DNA from: an uncultured beta proteobacterium
GTDB lineage: Bacteria > Pseudomonadota > Gammaproteobacteria > Burkholderiales > Burkholderiaceae
Assembly (NCBI GenBank): GCA_903843315.1
Contig: CAIMPQ010000054.1
Span: forward strand, 1 to 14,881
Length of the DNA stretch: 14,881 bases
Direction: 5' to 3'
A model generated the notes under the pieces. The model saw only the letters and a list, made by a program, of their open reading frames with translations, was not told where the DNA came from and did no database searches. Every line of letters starts with the position of its first letter. Position 1 is the first letter of the stretch. The translations under genes and the position numbers were made by a program. This document shows, piece after piece, positions 13,898 to 14,881 of the stretch.

Positions 13898-13974
13898 TGG
13901 TGGGCCCAGCTGGACTCGAACCAGCGACCAAAGGATTATGAGTCCTCTGCTCTAACCAACTGAGCTATGGGCCC
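13898..13974 (-). tRNA. tRNA-Ile2 with CAT anticodon (lysidine type)
   Basis: A 77-base gene with encoded CCA. It has a seven-base acceptor stem starting GGGCCCA, D-arm AGCTCAGTTGGTTAGAGC, anticodon loop CTCATAA (anticodon CAT at 13940-13938), variable loop TTTGGTC and T-arm GCTGG-TTCGAGT-CCAGC. The CAT anticodon also occurs in tRNA-Met, but the body (GGTCGCTGGTTC around the T-arm) matches the minor isoleucine tRNA, whose first anticodon base becomes lysidine through TilS so that it reads AUA. Automated tools may call it Met. It lies on the same strand as rpoD and has its own terminator. Its 3' half is the apparent source of the remnants to the left. Confidence 0.93.
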
Positions 13975-13983
13975 TAATCTTCC

Positions 13984-13989
13984 ATTGTA
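13984..13989 (-). promoter_or_regulatory. Candidate -10 box of the tRNA-Ile2 promoter
   Basis: TACAAT on the minus strand lies nine bases before the tRNA 5' end. At 17 bases further upstream only a poor -35 (ATGATT) is seen, so the assignment is tentative. Confidence 0.3.
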
Positions 13990-14050
13990 ATTGAAGGGTC
14001 TACAGTAATCATGCCCCATAAGACCCCATATAAGTCATTCCATTGTGCCT

Positions 14051-14076
14051 AGATATACATTATTATATGTATATCT
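14051..14076. promoter_or_regulatory. Perfect palindromic operator of the toxin-antitoxin operon
   Basis: AGATATACAT, a six-base spacer TATTAT, and the exact reverse complement ATGTATATCT. It ends 14 bases before the antitoxin ATG and overlaps the only -10-like sequence there (TATTAT/TATATG). VapB/AbrB-type antitoxins, alone or with their toxin, bind such repeats and repress their own operon. Autoregulation here is therefore expected, though not shown. Confidence 0.8.
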
Positions 14077-14090
14077 TAAAGGAGCAGATC

Positions 14091-14321
14091 ATGATCGTAT
14101 CTAAATGGGGCAATAGTCTAGCCATTCGGCTGCCCACCCAGGTGGTTGACTATTTGAAGCTCAAAGAGGGTGATGACATTGAGGTTCACGTTGCCGATAA
14201 AAAACATTTTCAAATAAAGAAGAAGCCTTCTCTGCAAGATAGGATTGATGGTCTGAGAAAATTTCGTGGTCGCATGCCCACTGATTTTCACTTTGATAGA
14301 TCCGAATTAAATGAACGCTAA
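14091..14321 (+). CDS. AbrB/MazE-fold antitoxin (VapB-like)
   Basis: A 76-residue protein opening MIVSKWGNSLAIRLPTQVVD, the swapped-hairpin AbrB/MazE DNA-binding domain (about 1-47), followed by LKLKEGDDIEVHV. A flexible acidic/basic tail (about 50-76) would bind and inhibit the toxin. The chosen ATG has AAAGGAG six bases upstream; an ATG at 14043 in the same frame would start inside the spacer before the operator and is rejected. It overlaps the toxin gene by 11 bases. As the first gene of a type II toxin-antitoxin operon it probably represses its own promoter through the palindrome at 14051-14076. Confidence 0.92.
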   Translation: MIVSKWGNSLAIRLPTQVVDYLKLKEGDDIEVHVADKKHFQIKKKPSLQDRIDGLRKFRGRMPTDFHFDRSELNER

Positions 14322-14715
14322 GAAAATATTTTTTGACACCAATACATTACTGTATTTACTTTCATCAGATTCAAAAAAGGCAGATTGGGTTAGCTCAAAT
14401 CTACAGCAATCTAATGTAATTAGCGTTCAAGTTCTCAATGAATTTACATCCGCAAGCCTTAGAAAAATTAAAATATCTAACATTGAGCTGGATGAGTTTC
14501 TAGGCTTATTCATATCAATATTCAATATCAGGCCACTCAATGTAGAGACATTTGAAACTGGGCTAGCCATATCCAGAAGATACGGATACCAACATTACGA
14601 CTCAATGATTATTGCTGCCGCCCTGCAGGCGGGCTGTGAGACGCTGTATTCAGAGGATATGCACCATCGGCAAATGATCGATAAGAGACTGCAAATCGTG
14701 AACCCTTTTATCTAA
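14311..14715 (+). CDS. PIN-domain ribonuclease toxin (VapC-like)
   Basis: A 134-residue single PIN domain. The acidic metal-binding residues are in place: Asp9 (IFFDTNTLLYLL), Glu44 (VQVLNEFTSASLRK), Asp97 (YQHYDSMIIAAALQAG) and Asp116 (LYSEDM). VapC toxins cut tRNA or rRNA in a metal-dependent way and are held inactive by the partner antitoxin, here the AbrB-type protein encoded just upstream with overlapping reading frames. The complete active site and the intact antitoxin suggest a working pair. The cassette lies between rpoD and tRNA-Ile2 on the opposite strand to both, converging on rpoD with a 29-base gap, so it is probably a later insertion. Confidence 0.92.
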   Translation: MNAKKIFFDTNTLLYLLSSDSKKADWVSSNLQQSNVISVQVLNEFTSASLRKIKISNIELDEFLGLFISIFNIRPLNVETFETGLAISRRYGYQHYDSMIIAAALQAGCETLYSEDMHHRQMIDKRLQIVNPFI

Positions 14716-14744
14716 AGAGCTCACGATCCCTAACCAGCCCTGAA

Positions 14745-14881
14745 TCAATCCTCTTCGAGGAAGGTTTTCAATTTGTCGCTTCGGCTTGGGTGACGCATTT
14801 TTCTGAGTGCCTTAGCTTCAATCTGACGGATACGCTCACGAGTAACGTCAAACTGTTTGCCCACTTCTTCAAGAGTATGGT
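14745..14881 (-). CDS. rpoD: RNA polymerase primary sigma factor RpoD, C-terminal end (runs off the right edge)
   Basis: The last 45 codons are present. HTLEEVGKQFDVTRERIRQI followed by EAKALRKMRHPSRSDKLKTF and LEED-stop is the near-invariant region 4.2 of proteobacterial sigma-70. This is the helix-turn-helix that contacts the -35 element and, in part, activators. No obvious intrinsic terminator follows the stop. The toxin gene converges from the other side, so the native rpoD downstream region may have been displaced. Confidence 0.97.
   Translation of the reverse strand, partial: HTLEEVGKQFDVTRERIRQIEAKALRKMRHPSRSDKLKTFLEED

Noticed and set aside
14043..14090. Longer antitoxin start at 14043
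   Set aside because: It would translate the operator palindrome and the ribosome site; the ATG at 14091 has a well-placed AAAGGAG.
11380..14321. Three separate 11-base gene overlaps (egtD/egtB, egtB/lyase, antitoxin/toxin) as a shared signature
   Set aside because: Short overlaps are common in coupled genes; three of the same length in one window is probably chance.
1..14881. CRISPR array, insertion sequence or integrase gene
   Set aside because: No regularly spaced repeats and no transposase or recombinase motifs were found on either strand.

Overview
The window looks like chromosomal DNA of an AT-leaning betaproteobacterium of the Burkholderiaceae, most like Polynucleobacter. That placement is an inference. 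It rests on two orphan Bug-type tricarboxylate transporter receptors, the RpoD C-terminus at the right edge, a CAT-anticodon tRNA of the Ile2 type beside it, and the general gene styles.

Layout, left to right. (1) A minus-strand operon (2752 to 1): Bug receptor, acyl-CoA synthetase and the start of an enoyl-CoA hydratase, which reads as uptake, CoA activation and degradation of an organic acid. (2) A minus-strand exported alpha/beta hydrolase (3848-2949). (3) A plus-strand Bug receptor (4177-5151). (4) A plus-strand FrnE-like DsbA oxidoreductase (5356-6012). (5) A minus-strand cyanide-insensitive-type bd oxidase operon cioAB (8516-6135). (6) A group holding an SDR, a DUF2256 protein, the 3' stump of an FeS-type photolyase/cryptochrome and a DUF427 protein (8937-10347). 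(7) A plus-strand operon egtD-egtB-C-S lyase (10443-13747) for ergothioneine synthesis, with the genes overlapping. (8) tRNA-Ile2 with its terminator (13974-13857, minus), a plus-strand AbrB/PIN toxin-antitoxin pair with a perfect palindromic operator (14051-14715), and the 3' end of rpoD (minus).

The main unexplained structure lies between the genes. The gaps at about 2910, 3970, 5189, 6054 and 8764 each hold a degraded piece of the 3' half of a tRNA (anticodon-stem 3' strand or variable loop, T-arm, acceptor end). All five are on the minus strand, most are followed by a hairpin, and all lie on the 3' side of the intact tRNA-Ile2. The copy nearest the tRNA also keeps a recognisable copy of its terminator. 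This is the pattern expected if elements inserted repeatedly into the 3' end of tRNA-Ile2 and left a tRNA stub at each far boundary. The window would then be a stack of small cargo islands (hydrolase; receptor; DsbA; cioAB; photolyase remnant plus ergothioneine operon) next to rpoD. No integrase or transposase gene is visible.

The cargo leans towards redox and stress functions (bd oxidase, thiol oxidoreductase, ergothioneine, photolyase remnant) plus organic-acid uptake.
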